Shown here: positions 35,038 through 45,973 of the stretch, one piece after another | Layout: the number at the start of each line of letters is the position of its first letter | Position numbering within the stretch: the stretch's first letter is position 1 | Source: Bufo bufo | Lineage: Eukaryota; Chordata; Amphibia; Anura; Bufonidae | DNA length: 64,000 bases | Assembly (NCBI RefSeq): GCF_905171765.1 | Contig: NC_053397.1 | Span: 110,191,295-110,255,294, forward strand | Reading direction: 5' to 3' | Position numbers and translations under genes: made by a program | The notes under the pieces: generated by a model | The model's input: the letters and a program-made list of their open reading frames with translations, nothing else | What the model was told of the DNA's origin: nothing | The model's database searches: none

Positions 35038-37190
35038 TCAAAGGCAGATCCTTGATCTGTAAGAATTTTCTCTGGACATCCGTATGGTAACAGGAAATGT
35101 TTCCAGAAGGCATCTGCAGTTGTTTTAGCGGTCAAGTCCTTAACAGGTATAACACGAATTTGGTGTAGTAATCAATGAAGGACATAGCGTATGTATAGCC
35201 TGAGCGACTTGGTTCCAGCTTCACATGGTCAACGATCTCTAACGGTGTCTGGCTTACAATAGGATGTAAGGGTGCTTTTTGGTCATGCTTTTCATCTCGT
35301 CCAATAGCACAGGCGGAACACTCTTGACACCACTTCTCAATGTCTCCTCGCATTCCAATCCAATAGAATCGGCTACGGACGGTTGCATCCCGGCGGGGTA
35401 TTAGGATTTGGTATACTCTGTCATAGGTAACTGGATCCAGGCTTCTTCTCAATAGTAGGCCTTTCTGCGGGAAGAGTTGTTTCCGGTGTCTCCACAGCTT
35501 CAACAGTTCTGGGTCTGCATTTCTTCTGCGGATTCTCTCAGGTGTTCTTCCACTGGTGAGGAAGTCATGTAGTTCTCCGATTACTCTACTTTCTGACTGA
35601 AGTTTTATCCATCTCTCCTTTTTAATTTGAGATTCTGGATTGTTCTGTAGATAGGGATTTAGGATTCTTTTGTTTTTTATGGAGAGGATGCTTTGTTGGG
35701 CGAAGTTTTTGTAGAAATTAGGCATCTCCACTTCTTCCCAGACATGTACATGTGCAGTAGGATCTTCCTTGGTAGGCAGGTGAGATAAGGCATATGCATT
35801 CTCGTTGGACTTGCCCATTCTGTATTTTACAGTGAAGTTGTAGTTAGCAAGATGTGAGGCCCATCTTTGTTCTAAGGCACCTAGCTTGGCTGTATTGATT
35901 TGCGCAAGTGGGTTGTTATCGGTGAAGGCTATGAAGGGAGTTGCTGCAAGGTAGTCCTTAAATTTTTCGGTGACAGCCCACACTAGTGCAAGGAACTCTA
36001 ACTTGAAAGAGCTGTAGTTCCAGTCATTCTTTTCAGCTCCTTTCAGGGATCTACTAGCGTAAGCAATCACTCTTTCATGTCCTTCTTGCATTTGGGACAG
36101 AACAGCTCCCAGGCCTTTCTGGCTGGCATCAATGTAGAGATGGAATGGATGTTGGTAATCTGGATATCCCAAGACAGGTGGTTCGGTAATCTTCTTGGAG
36201 CTGGAAGGCAATTTCCCTGTCTTCATTCCACTCCACTCGTATCTGAGTCTTCTGATACTTCATTGGATGTCCTCTTAGGAGTTCCTGAATTGGCTCAGCA
36301 ATCTGGGAGAAGTGAGGGATGAAGCGTCTGTAGTACCCTGCAAAACTAAGGAAACTTCTCACCTCTTTTACTGTGGTAGGCCAATTCTGTACTGCAGCTA
36401 ACTTTTCAGGATCTGGTTTAACACCTTCTGCACTGACAACATGTGCCAGGTACTTGACTTCTGGCTTCAGCAGGTAGCACTTAGATGGTTTGATCTTAAG
36501 TCCATGTTTAATGAGAACTTGGAAGACTTCTGCAAGGTGTTTCAAGTGGTCTTCGTAGGATTTGGAATAAATAATGACATCGTCCAGATAGAGTAGGACA
36601 GTCTCAAAGTTTCTATGGCCTAAACAGCATTCCATTAGTCGTTGACATGTTCCTGGTGCATTACAAAGGCCAAAGGGCATGTAATTAAACTCAAATAGAC
36701 CCATGGGGTGGTAAAAGCTGTTTTATATCGGTCTTTAGGAGCCATGGGTACTTGCCAGTATCCACTGGTCAGATCAAGGGTAGAGAAATAGGCTGATGAC
36801 CCCAGTGCTGTCAGGGATTCTTTAATTCTGGGTAAGGGATAGGCATCCTTGTGGGTGATTTGATGAAATTTTCTGTAATCCACACAGAACCTGATATTGC
36901 CTTCTTTTTCCGGACAAGAACTATGGGTGCAGCCCATGGACTATAGCTGTGTTGGATAATATTGGAATCCTTTATCTCTCGGATCATTTGTTTCACAGAT
37001 TGGTACATCGTTGGTGGTATAGGTCGGTACCTTTCTTTTATTGGAGGGTGAGAGCCGGATAGTGTGTTTGATCCCACAGACTTCCCAATAATCCGTAGAG
37101 TGCTTACTGAAGGCTTGATGATGTTCTTTCATGATGTTCAAAACTCCTTCAATTTGGTTTTTGGGCGTAGAGCTGTCTCCCACGTTAAGT
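35038..37190 (-). pseudogene. Gypsy-B RT, RNase H and integrase N-terminal part
   Basis: Read on the minus strand in several frames. RT: 'GNIRFCVDYRKFHQIT', 'YFSTLDLTSGYWQ', 'LLYLDDVIIYSKS' (near 36590). RNase H: 'LYIDASQKGLGAVLSQ' and 'AFTDNNPL'. Integrase: only the CxxC half of the zinc finger is clear ('CQECSAC'); the preceding His pair seems deleted at 'IPRRDATVRSRF'. Then come 'DHVKLEPSRSGYTYA' and, near 35050, 'LTDQGSAFES'. The hAT2 insertion point follows at once. Frameshifts occur near 36130, 36690, 36870 and 37000. Not functional. Confidence 0.88.
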
Positions 37191-37198
37191 ACTTCCCA

Positions 37199-38077
37199 TC
37201 ATGAGACAGGCGGAGCATGTTCTAGAGTACTGGAGCCCTGCGCAGATTGTTCTACTTTAATTGCAGGCACGCTGATAACATCCTGGAAAGAGATTTGCAA
37301 TAACTGAGCAACAGGATAATGTTTAGTGAGGGTAACGTGGTGATCATCCAGGTTTATGAGACGGACAGGCACTTTACCTTGGGAAACAGTCACTAAGCTC
37401 CTTGCAGCTCTGACTAGCAGATGATCGTCTAGCGCGAAGGGCTCTACCATGGCTTGCTAGTCTTGACCTTGAACTCCCAGGGTGGCACGGCACCATATGA
37501 GTGTCTCGGTATTTGGTTTAAGGATCACAGGCTGGTTACCTCTGATGCGGACACAGCAGATTTCCCCTTTCTCATTGGCAAATTTCTGTTGTGCACTTAG
37601 CACACGGATGGTCTGTTGTATGACCCTTTTGGAGGCAGGTGAAGCAGTAGGCATAGATTGGCGTAATGCCTCAAGCATCTCAGTGTAACAATTCCTTAGG
37701 ACATTTATTCCTAGGATCACTGCAGAGTCACCTTTGTCTCCGTCTTGTACAACAATAATACCTTGTCGAGGTAGGGAGGTTTCTCCTACTTGCAGAGTTG
37801 GCTCCCAATAACCATGTATTGGCACGGGTTTTCCATTGCTGGCTGTAAGATCCAACCAGGATTCTGGTGGTTGCGTAAGTTGGTCCCAGTATTTATCAAA
37901 TGCAGGCCGTAGGATGGTAGTGACCTGGGCTCCGGTGTTCAGTAGGGCGACAAAGGGAATTCCGTTAATTCGTATTGCTACTTCCGGACGGGATCCTACG
38001 TATCTGGGCATCCAGTTGGGATCTTGTGGACCTACTGGTTTACCTCTCGAGGGTCTCTCTTTTAACCACCAGCACAT
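37199..38077 (-). pseudogene. Gypsy-B protease region
   Basis: 'IPFVALLNTGAQVTTI' is the aspartic-protease active site, but the catalytic Asp is replaced by Asn (AAC codon at 37937-37939). 'DKGDSAVILGINVLRNCY' is the conserved C-terminal segment. The frame runs from 38077 to a stop at 37457; coding-like sequence continues in another frame to 37199. The substitution alone would abolish polyprotein processing. Confidence 0.8.
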
Positions 38078-39024
38078 TGGTTCCGTATGCCCTATCTTAT
38101 GACAGTAGGTGCAAATAGGTCGCCTGCGGGCATTGGAGTGGTCATTTGGGCGCCTGCCAGAACTTCTGGGATATATATCTTTATAGTCAGGAGGGAAAAG
38201 TTATTTTCGTACAGGTGTCTCATCCTCCAATAATAAATGCTTCTCCCACTGTTCTAACACACCTTCTCCAGGCTTTTTTTTTTCAAAAAGTTAACCTGTT
38301 CTGTCAAGGTTGCTACGGCATTGAGCTGCCTGGCTAGCTACCGGACAACACTTGGAAGGGGTAGCGGGCATGTGGACAAGAGTTTCAGCAATTTTAGCAG
38401 GCTCTGGCTTAGGACTCTTTCCCAGAATGCTAATGGATAGCTCTTTAAAGTCCAGGAAGGTGACAGCTAACATTCTCAACTGGCTTCTTAGATTGTCAGT
38501 GTTAACACCTTCAATGAATTGTTCTTTTAAAGTTTTGTCTTGGTTCTCTGCCTCACGGGGGTCTACCTGAACCATAGCAACCAATGCAAAGTCTCTGAGT
38601 GACTCACCGGCTTGTTGTTTCGTGCTGAAGAACCTCATTTTGACTTCGGACACGGTCTTGGGTTCAAAGATGGCGTAGAGTCTCTCAAAAATGTGTCCCA
38701 GTGTTCTTCTTTCAGAGCTAGGCCAGAGCTAGGCCAGGACTTCACCTTCCGGGGTGCGACTCCCTCTAATTGGACTAGGAGTATTTCCATTTGCTGCTCT
38801 GTGGAGACAGGGTACAATCTGAACAAGGCACACATTTTCTCTTTAAAGTCTCTTAGGGTATGAGCTTCCCCAGAGTATCGGGGAAACCAAGGGGCCACAA
38901 AGTAGTAGGGCATGGTTAGTGGCATCATGCTGGCTGCTGCAGCGGCTGGTGTACTGGAGCCAGCTGCGTCCGCTGCAGGGGATCCACTGAGGTCAGGCTG
39001 CACGGTTCCTTCCTGAACAGACAT
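38072..39024 (-). pseudogene. Gypsy-B gag with CCHC knuckle
   Basis: Starts with ATG at 39022-39024 ('MSVQEGTVQPDL'). Capsid-like sequence follows ('PWFPRYSGEAHTLRDFKEKM', 'EILLVQLEGVAPRKV'), then a frameshift near 38640 into 'KMRFFSTKQQAGESLRDFAL'. A CCHC knuckle (C-x2-C-x4-H-x4-C, 'CTYCHKIGHTEPMC') lies at 38072-38113. The product would package element RNA. A duplicated short segment near 38715-38735 ('AGAGCTAGGCC' twice) adds to the damage. Confidence 0.8.
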
Positions 39025-39090
39025 GGCAATGACAGTTTATTTAAATGCTGCAGGCTAAATTTGACTGGATACCCTTTTTGAATGGGGTTG

Positions 39091-39621
39091 TGTCACGGAT
39101 GAGATAGCAGATAGCTGGAAGTTATGGATAAACATCCGACTGGCTTGATCCCAAACTAAGGAGCATAAAGGTGACCCCTGTAAAACCCTAAGAGCTCACC
39201 CTGACTGCTAAGCACATACAAAAGGTCTCAGAGGTAGACGATTGCATGCCCTCGTACCTAGACTGTGTGACACCTGAAAACCCTATAATAGTGAGGGGAC
39301 ACGACCACCGGCTCCCTGCACTTAATACGGAGTGAGTCAGGGTGACCTAGAATCAAGCCAGCAAAGAAACACAATACAAAACAGGACTTATCTGAACAAG
39401 CAGTAACAGAAGTCTCCAGCAGGGATCACTTCAATCCAGGAAGTAGTATAAACCACAAAGTGAGGCAGTATGGGAGGGAATATAAAGGAAAGAGGATTAG
39501 TCTAAATAGGTGACACCTGGGAAAAGAAAATGAGATGAGAAAGTGAAACCAAAACAAAGAACATCATGCAAGAGGTAGAGAAGGACGTCAGTCAGACCTT
39601 CTCAGAGAGCTGGCGGTGACA
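39091..39621 (-). mobile_element. Solo LTR of the Gypsy-A 5'-LTR type
   Basis: Reverse-complement match to 15614-16142 over its full length. In plus reading it begins TGTCACGGATGAG and ends GGCGGTGACA. It is flanked by the perfect 5-bp duplication GGTTG (39086-39090, 39622-39626). A single LTR with intact duplication is the product of LTR-LTR recombination. It lies just upstream of Gypsy-B gag. Confidence 0.93.
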
Positions 39622-39626
39622 GGTTG

Positions 39627-40146
39627 CTATGGGCAACTGTTGCGGGTGTATGGCCCTTTAAGATGATTGGTACAGGCCGGGGGTTACTGTTGAGGAAAAT
39701 TCTTATTAAATGTCCCCTTGTTACTGATAGAGGATCTTTCACAGGCTGAATAGTAAGGTCGGGGCTTTTACTTGCGGTTATCCCCGTGGAAGTTGGCTGG
39801 CAAAGCGACGGTCCTCCTCTCTCTTGCTCGCACGCCAGATCTCGCGATGCACAAGTCCCATGCGCGGTATCTCTTCAACGCGATCTACAGCCAGAAGGGG
39901 CGCTGCTACACTTTACATACAGCCCGGCCTCCCCAGACCGCTACAGGAGTGGTAGGCGGAACTTCCAATAATTACTTTGCATATGGGGCGGTGCACCAAC
40001 TTTTCCCGCACTGGAAGGGGGTGTAACTTGTTTTTTTCCCACCAGGCTGCTCTGTGATAGCGCAGCAAACAACCACAAGTTCCTTAGGCGGACATCTTAA
40101 GTGCAAAACAGTCCAATCAAACATAGCAAGCAGCGGTATTGACTCT
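39627..40146 (-). other. Gypsy-B 5' leader remnant
   Basis: 520 bp without convincing coding potential, between the solo LTR and the DIRS element. By position it should be the untranslated leader of Gypsy-B. A primer-binding site is not recognisable, probably because the adjoining LTR end is missing. Confidence 0.5.
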
Positions 40147-40159
40147 TGAAAAATCCACA

Positions 40160-40305
40160 TTCCCTTACATCCTACCAGCTGCACAGATGGGGTTAACTAC
40201 CCCCCGTGGACTGGTAGGACCAGCGGAATTTTAATGAGCCCAAGAACCAATAACAAAGCTTTACACCCCTACAAAAGGAGAGAACACCCCCCAGCCCACT
40301 GTGTT
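40160..40305 (+). repeat. Left inverted terminal repeat of DIRS
   Basis: Reads TTCCCTTACATCCTACCAGC onward to the CAGCCCACTGTG segment and is matched inversely at about 45808-45960. Confidence 0.88.
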
Positions 40306-40969
40306 CTTTTCTGTCCTCCGGACAGGTGGACTGGCGGTTCCCCTCAGTTTTTTTGGGGGAAGTGTTTGTTTGTGTTTGGCAGTTTCTTTCCGCCTACTTT
40401 GGTATTTTTTTTCTCTTAGCCCCCCTTTACTATAGTTTCGGGGCTTCTCCTTTCTTACCTCCCCTCTTCTCCGTCCGGCGCCGCGTCTCTGATGGGCGCT
40501 GCCATCACCGGAAGTGACGTCGGACCCTTCCCGGCGTCACTTCCGGTTCGGGTTGACGTCACTTCCGGTATTCGGCCGAGTATATTCCTTTTTTTTGGCC
40601 AGATCTTTTTTGAGGCACTGGCTGTATTCTGGCTGCGCTAGGGTAGCGGGAGTAGTTCAGCCTATTTTTCAAATTATAATAGGCTTATTCTGTCTCAGAG
40701 TTAGGAGCTAGTTACATCCTCCTAGGGGCGGGAGCTCCGCCCTTGGGGGCGGAGTTCCGCCTATTTAAAGCTCCTTTTCTCTCTCAATCGTCCTCTGGCA
40801 GCACACGCTTTCTAAGCTAGCTCCCAGAGCCCATAAGTACCTCGTGCTTCTTCTGATATTCGCATTGCAGTTTTTTTCTGCTGCGCTACTTTGGTGGGCA
40901 TCTGCTATGCCCTTTTCTCCTGATGGTTGTCAAATTGTCAGAATTTTTAATTCTTTTTTCTTTGCAGTA

Positions 40970-42160
40970 ATGGCTTCACCTAAGGACCCGGAGACCCGCA
41001 AATCGGTCTCAAAGAGGAAGCATCTGGCCTGCTTTGACTGCAGTACGCTGCTGGATGACAATTGTCCCTTTTCGAGGTGTGAGGCTTGCCGTAGATCCCA
41101 GTCGACCATGGAACCCACCATGCAGGAAATGTACCAGTGGGTCAAGGGATATGTGGATGATTTCATCAAGGGTGTGGTTAACCTGCTGGACGAGAGGCTT
41201 CCTGCCGCTACTCAAGCTCCCATGTATACCTCCGCGCCTGTGGAAAGACCCACCGCAATTTCTTTAGTCTCCTCCTCTTCTGATGAAGAGGAGTTAACAT
41301 CATGCTTTTTTCCACCAGAGAAAACTCAGAAATTGTTAAAGTCCATCAGGTCGGGGGACCATGATGTTGACACCGGGGAGTCCTCCGATCCCGCCGGTCA
41401 GGCACAGCGTGTCTTCAAGGCGGATGAGACCCTTCTTTCCGTTATGTGGATGGAATGAAAAAAATCTGAGAAAGGTCCAGTCCTGACTAAGAAATTCAGG
41501 ACCATGTTTCCCATGGCAAACTCCTTGGTGGAATCGTGGGGTTCTATTCCCAAGGTGGACATGGCCATCTCCAAACTGTCCAGACGCACTCTGGTGCCAG
41601 CAGACGATGTGTCTAGTCTGCAAGACCCCCTTGATAGGAGGGCAGAGTGCACATTAAGAAGAGTCTACTCGGCCGCTGCAGCCTCTGCTTCGACCGCTAT
41701 TGCGGCTACGGAAGTTTCTGCCTTCCTTTGTTCCCGCCTAAATCAAATCCAGACGGATGTGGACCAGAGGGTGTCCCGAGACGACATCCTGGCCGCATTT
41801 AAGACCATCAATCTGGCGACGGACTTTCTGTGCGACACGGCACAGTTACAGCTAAAATTGGCAGCTAAGTCCATGGCCCTGGTCTCTGCAGCCCGCAGGC
41901 CCTTATGGCTCAAACCATGGGTCGCGGATAACGCATCGAAATATAATTTGTGCGGTCTCCCCTTTGAACCTGACCGTTTGTTCGGCTCACAATTGGACAA
42001 GATTATGGAGGATCTCTCCGATAAGAAGGGGGACGGGGCAGACAAGAGCGCGGCGGTATATCCGGCCAACAAGCAAAATAGATTGCGTAGAGACTGGGGG
42101 GCGCAACGAAAATTTTCGAAGCGCCCTCGCAGAGGAGCTAAGGAGGCTAAGCCCTCCTGA
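40970..42160 (+). pseudogene. DIRS gag-like ORF1, one in-frame stop
   Basis: The likely start is the ATG at 40970 ('MASPKDPETRKSVSKRK'), although the frame is open from 40844. An early cysteine cluster ('CFDCSTLLDDNCPFSRCEAC') resembles a zinc-binding motif seen in DIRS Gag proteins. A central acidic/Ser region follows. After an in-frame TGA at 41456-41458 the same frame continues from 41459 with 'WGSIPKVDMAISKLSRRT', a conserved DIRS Gag segment, and a basic C-terminus ('KRPRRGAKEAKPS'). The role is particle formation, inferred from family. Confidence 0.8.
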
Positions 42161-42506
42161 CTATGGGCCTCTCGCAGGCTCTTGGTTAATCCCCGCTACT
42201 CCTGCCATCCTTCCGGAAGATTTTCCTATTCCTTATCCCCTTGTGCCCGTCGGGGGGCGTCTCGCCCAGTTCAAGGATGTCTGGGCTCAGGAGATTCCAG
42301 ACCTTTGGGTCCTAGAGGTCATTTCCGAGGGCTACTTAATAAACCTCAAGTCGCCTCCTCCGAACAGATTTGTCATCAACCAGCGCCTACCGCCCGCCAG
42401 GCAGGCGATTCTGGAGGCCTATATCTAGGACTATATCCTCAAGGGCCTTCTGAAGGAGGTTCCGGCAGGAGAGCGGGGCTTAGGGATCTATTCTCCAGTT
42501 TTTCTA

Positions 42507-44046
42507 CACTGCGTGCAGAATTATTAGGCAAATGAGTATTTTGACCACATCATCCTCTTTATGCATGTTGTCTTACTCCAAGCTGTATAGGCTCGAAAGC
42601 CTACTACCAATTAAGCATATTAGGTGATGTGCATCTCTGTAATGAGAAGGGGTGTGGTCTAATGACATCAACACCCTATATTAGGTGTGCATAATTATTA
42701 GGCAACTTCCTTTCCTTTGGCAAAATGGGTCAAAACAAGGACTTGACAGGCTCAGAAAAGTCAAAAATAGTGAGATATCTTGCAGAGGGATGCAGCACTC
42801 TTAAAATTGCAAAGCTTCTGAAGCGTGATCATCGAACAATCAAGAGTTTCATTCAAAATAGTCAACAGGGTCGCAAGAAGCGTGTGGAAAAACCAAGGCG
42901 CAAAATAACTGCCCATGAACTGAGAAAAGTCAAGCGTGCAGCTGCCAAGATGCCACTTGCCACCAGTTTGGCCATATTTCAGAGCTACAAAATCACTGGA
43001 GTGCCCAAAAGCACAAGGTGTGCAATACTCAGAGACATGGCGAAGGTAAGAAAGACTGAAAGACGACCACCACTGAACAAGACACACAAGCTGAAACGTC
43101 AAGACTGATTTTTCTAAGGTTTTATGGACTGATGAAATAAGAGTGAGTCTTGATGGGCCAGATGGATGGGCCCGTGGCTGGATTGGTAAAGGGCAGAGAG
43201 CTCCAGTCCGACTCAGACGCCAGCAAGGTGGAGGTGGAGTACTGGTTTGGGCTGGTATCATCAAAGATGAGCTTGTGGGGCCTTTTCGGGTTGAGGATGG
43301 AGTCAAGCTCAACTCCCAGTCCTACTGCCAGTTTCTGGAAGACACCTTCTTCAAGCAGTGGTACAGGAAGAAGTCTGCATCCTTCAAGAAAAACATGATT
43401 TTCATGCAGGACAATGCTCCATCACACGCGTCCAAGTACTCCACAGCGTGGCTGGCAAGAAAGGGTATAAAAGAAGAAAATCTAATGACATGGCCTCCTT
43501 GTTCACCTGATCTGAACCCCATTGAGAACCTGTGGTCCCTCATCAAATGTGAGATTCACAAGGAGGGAAAACAGTACACCTCTCTGAACAGTGTCTAGGA
43601 GGCTGTGGTTGCTGCTGCACGCAATGTTGATGGTGAACAGATCAAAACACTGACAGAATCAATGGATGGCAGGCTTTTGAGTGTCCTTGCAAAGAAAGGT
43701 GGCTATATTGGTCACTGATTTGTTTTTGTTTTGTTTTTGAATGTCAGAAATGTATATTTGTGAATGTTGAGATGTTATATTGGTTTCACTGGTAAAAATA
43801 AATAATTGAAATGGGTATATATTTGTTTTTTGTTAAGTTGCCTAATAATTATGCACAGTAATAGTCACCTGCACACACACATATCCCCCTAAAATAGCTA
43901 AAACTAAAAACAAACTAAAAACTACTTCCAAAAATATTCAGCTTTGATATTAATGAGTTTTTTGGGTTCATTGAGAACATGGTTGTTGTTCAATAATAAA
44001 ATTAATCCTCAAAAATACAACTTGCCTAATAATTCTGCACTCCCTG
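42507..44046 (+). mobile_element. Tc1/mariner transposon, copy 2
   Basis: Ends CACTGCGTGCAGAATTATTA and (inverse) CAGGGAGTGCAGAATTATTA, flanked by TA (42505-42506, 44047-44048). Same family as 49423-50984, but with the opposite transposase orientation. Excision in silico joins the DIRS RT text 'YSPVF' to 'VPKKSGD' correctly. Confidence 0.96.
42725..43718 (+). pseudogene. Tc1-type transposase, frameshift and stop
   Basis: Starts 'MGQNKDLTGSEKSKIVRYL' with a helix-turn-helix region ('STLKIAKLLKRDHRTIKSFI'). A 23-bp deletion near 43108 removes the segment before 'FSKVLWTDE' and shifts the frame. The rest, 43143-43598, keeps 'MQDNAPSHASKYS' and 'SPDLNPIENLWSLI' (second and third catalytic acids). 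A TAG at 43596-43598 replaces a Trp codon present in the other copy; the frame then stays open to about 43718. Confidence 0.93.
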
Positions 44047-45285
44047 TAGTTCCCAAGAAATCCGGAGACCTCCGGATGATTATCGATTTGAGATTTTTCA
44101 ATCGATTTATAAGGAAGGCAAAGTTTTGCATGGAAACTATCAGGTCAGTGATCCACGTTCTCAATCCTGGAGAGGTGATGGCTACCCTGGACCTCAAGGA
44201 TGCCTATCTTCACATCCCCATCCATTCTGCTTCCCAGAGGTATCTCAGGATCGCGGTCCAGGTCTCGGGGGTCCTTCAATTTGTTGCCTTACCCTTCGGG
44301 ATTTCCTCTGCTCCTATCACCTTCACCAAGGTGGTGGTTTCGGTGGTGGCAGCTCTGAGGCTTTAAGGGCTGACCATAATTCCTTACCTGGACGATTGGC
44401 TCCTAAAAGCCTCCTCGGTTCTAGTTCTTACCCACCATCTTCATGTGGCTATCTCTTTTCTGCTCCGCCTAGGGTGGATCATCAACTGGCAGAAGTCGAA
44501 CGTGAGCCCGTCGACTTCAGTAACCTATCTTGGCTTCATAGTAGACTCCGTTGGGATGTCCCTCCAGTTGACTCCAGAAAAAAGAACTCGGTTTCTGGAC
44601 CTGGCAAGGTTCCTATCTGTTCCTCGTCGAGTTTCCATCAGGACTCTCATGAAGGGGCTCATGTCAGCGGCTGCGGAGGCAATCCCTTGGGCCTTGTGGC
44701 ACCTCCGCCCTTTACAATCGGAGGTCCTTGCCAAATGGGATGGCAGCCCCGCCGGGCTAAATTCCCTGTGTTCCCTGTCTTGTCAGACTCAAACCTCCCT
44801 GAGATGGTGGCTCCATCTCCCGGGGGAGAAGTCTATAACCCAGCCATCCTGGGTCATATTGACTACGGATGCGTCCCAAGTAGGCTGGGGCACTCACCTA
44901 GACGGTTCCCCAGTCCAGGGGACTTGGTCTCCTCAGGAGCGGCTACTTTCCTCCAATCTCCACGAGATTCGAGCCATCCGGCTAGCCCTCCTTCACTTTG
45001 CCCCCCGAATCCGGGGCTTAGCAGTGAGAGTACAGTCAGACAACATGACTGCAGTCCTGTACATCAACAAGCAGGGAGGCACAAGATCTCTACCCCTCCT
45101 TTCAGATATCGGGGTAATTCTTCGGTGGGCAGAGTTGAACCTTTCCCACCTGTCTGCCATCCACATCCGTGGTTCCTGCAATATAATCGCGGATCGTCTG
45201 AGTCGCAGTCTGCCGACAATGGAATGGTCCCTGCATCCGGAGATATTCAGGCAGATAATCCTCAGGTGATCCTGTCAAGCATCCA

Positions 45286-45666
45286 TTGGATATCTCGAGA
45301 TGCCTCCAGATCTATATGGATAGATCCAAGGAGTTCAGGATAGATGAGAATCTCTTCATCCTGTTTGCTGGTAAGTCCAAAGGCCGCAAGGCGTCGATTA
45401 GTCGCTGGATTAAGGAGGCCATTAGAGAATCTTTTGTTTCTCAGGCTTTGGATCCTCCAGAGTTTGTGAAGGCCCATTCCACAAGGGCCATCTCTATTTA
45501 CTTTGATGAAAGATGTCTCCTTCCTCTGGAGATGATTTGTAAAGCTGCCTCCTGGAGCTCTGAATCCACTTTCATATCCCACTACAGACTAGACGCCAAG
45601 GTAGCGGAGTTTTCGGCCTTTGGGCAGGCTATTCTTAGCTTTGCCAGGCATGAGGGCCCTCCCTAG
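45286..45666 (+). pseudogene. DIRS tyrosine recombinase, C-terminal part only
   Basis: Would insert the circular DNA intermediate. 'VKAHSTRAISIYF' holds the H-x-x-R pair and 'STFISHYRLD' the catalytic Tyr. The usual 'LEMICKAASWSS' segment lies between. Only about 125 residues are present. The N-terminal part and any sequence normally found between RNase H and recombinase are missing, and the frame directly follows the RNase H end, so an internal deletion is likely. Confidence 0.85.
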
Positions 45667-45686
45667 GGGTTCTTCTTGCTATCTTC

Positions 45687-45770
45687 CCATCTGTGCTGCT
45701 GGTAGGAAGTAAGGGAATCGTTAATTTTTAACAATAATTTGTTTTCCCTTAGTCCTAACAGCAGCACACA
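45687..45770 (+). repeat. DIRS internal complementary region
   Basis: 45687-45720 is the reverse complement of the left ITR outer end ('CTGGTAGGAAGTAAGGGAAT'). 45738-45770 repeats the right ITR outer end in inverse orientation ('TTTGTTTTCCCTTAGTCC'). The two are joined by the short AT-rich stretch that corresponds to the junction of the circular intermediate. Confidence 0.85.
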
Positions 45771-45973
45771 AATTTCCCACCCTAGTAAGTTATTCTTGCT
45801 ATAGACACAGTGGGCTGGGGAGTGTTCCCTCCTTTTGTAGGGGTGTAAAGCTTTGTTATTCGTTCTTGGGCTCATTAAAATTCCGCCGGTCCTACCAGTC
45901 CACGGGGGGTAGTTAACCCCATCTGTGCTGCTGTATGGACTAAGGGAAAACAAATTATCGTTAGAAATTAATG

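Larger units (their letters stand above)
41964..45269 (+). pseudogene. DIRS reverse transcriptase / RNase H, split by Tc1
   Basis: N-terminal part at 41964-42505 ('GGRLAQFKDVW', an in-frame TAG after 'ILEAYI' at 42426-42428, then 'YSPVF'). The RT proper resumes at 44049 ('VVPKKSGDLRMIIDLRFFN', 'ATLDLKDAYLHIPI', 'PFGISSAP'). An in-frame TAA at 44364-44366 lies just before 'IIPYLDDWLL' (YLDD at 44384-44395). RNase H: 'LTTDASQVGWGTHL', 'VQSDNMTAVLYINKQGG', 'IHIRGSCNIIADRLSR'. The stops are single-base changes; the Tc1 insertion is the major break. Confidence 0.9.
40147..45973 (+). mobile_element. DIRS-type tyrosine-recombinase retrotransposon, defective
   Basis: Inverted terminal repeats of about 145 bp (about 40160-40305 and 45808-45960) share CAGATGGGGTTAACTACC and GCTTTACACCCCTACAAAAG. 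Gag, RT/RNase H and the end of a tyrosine recombinase are on the plus strand. Near the right end, 45687-45770 is an internal complementary region. It joins the reverse complement of the left outer end to a copy of the right outer end, a DIRS hallmark. No target duplication is expected or seen. A Tc1 element (42507-44046) lies in the RT. Confidence 0.93.
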
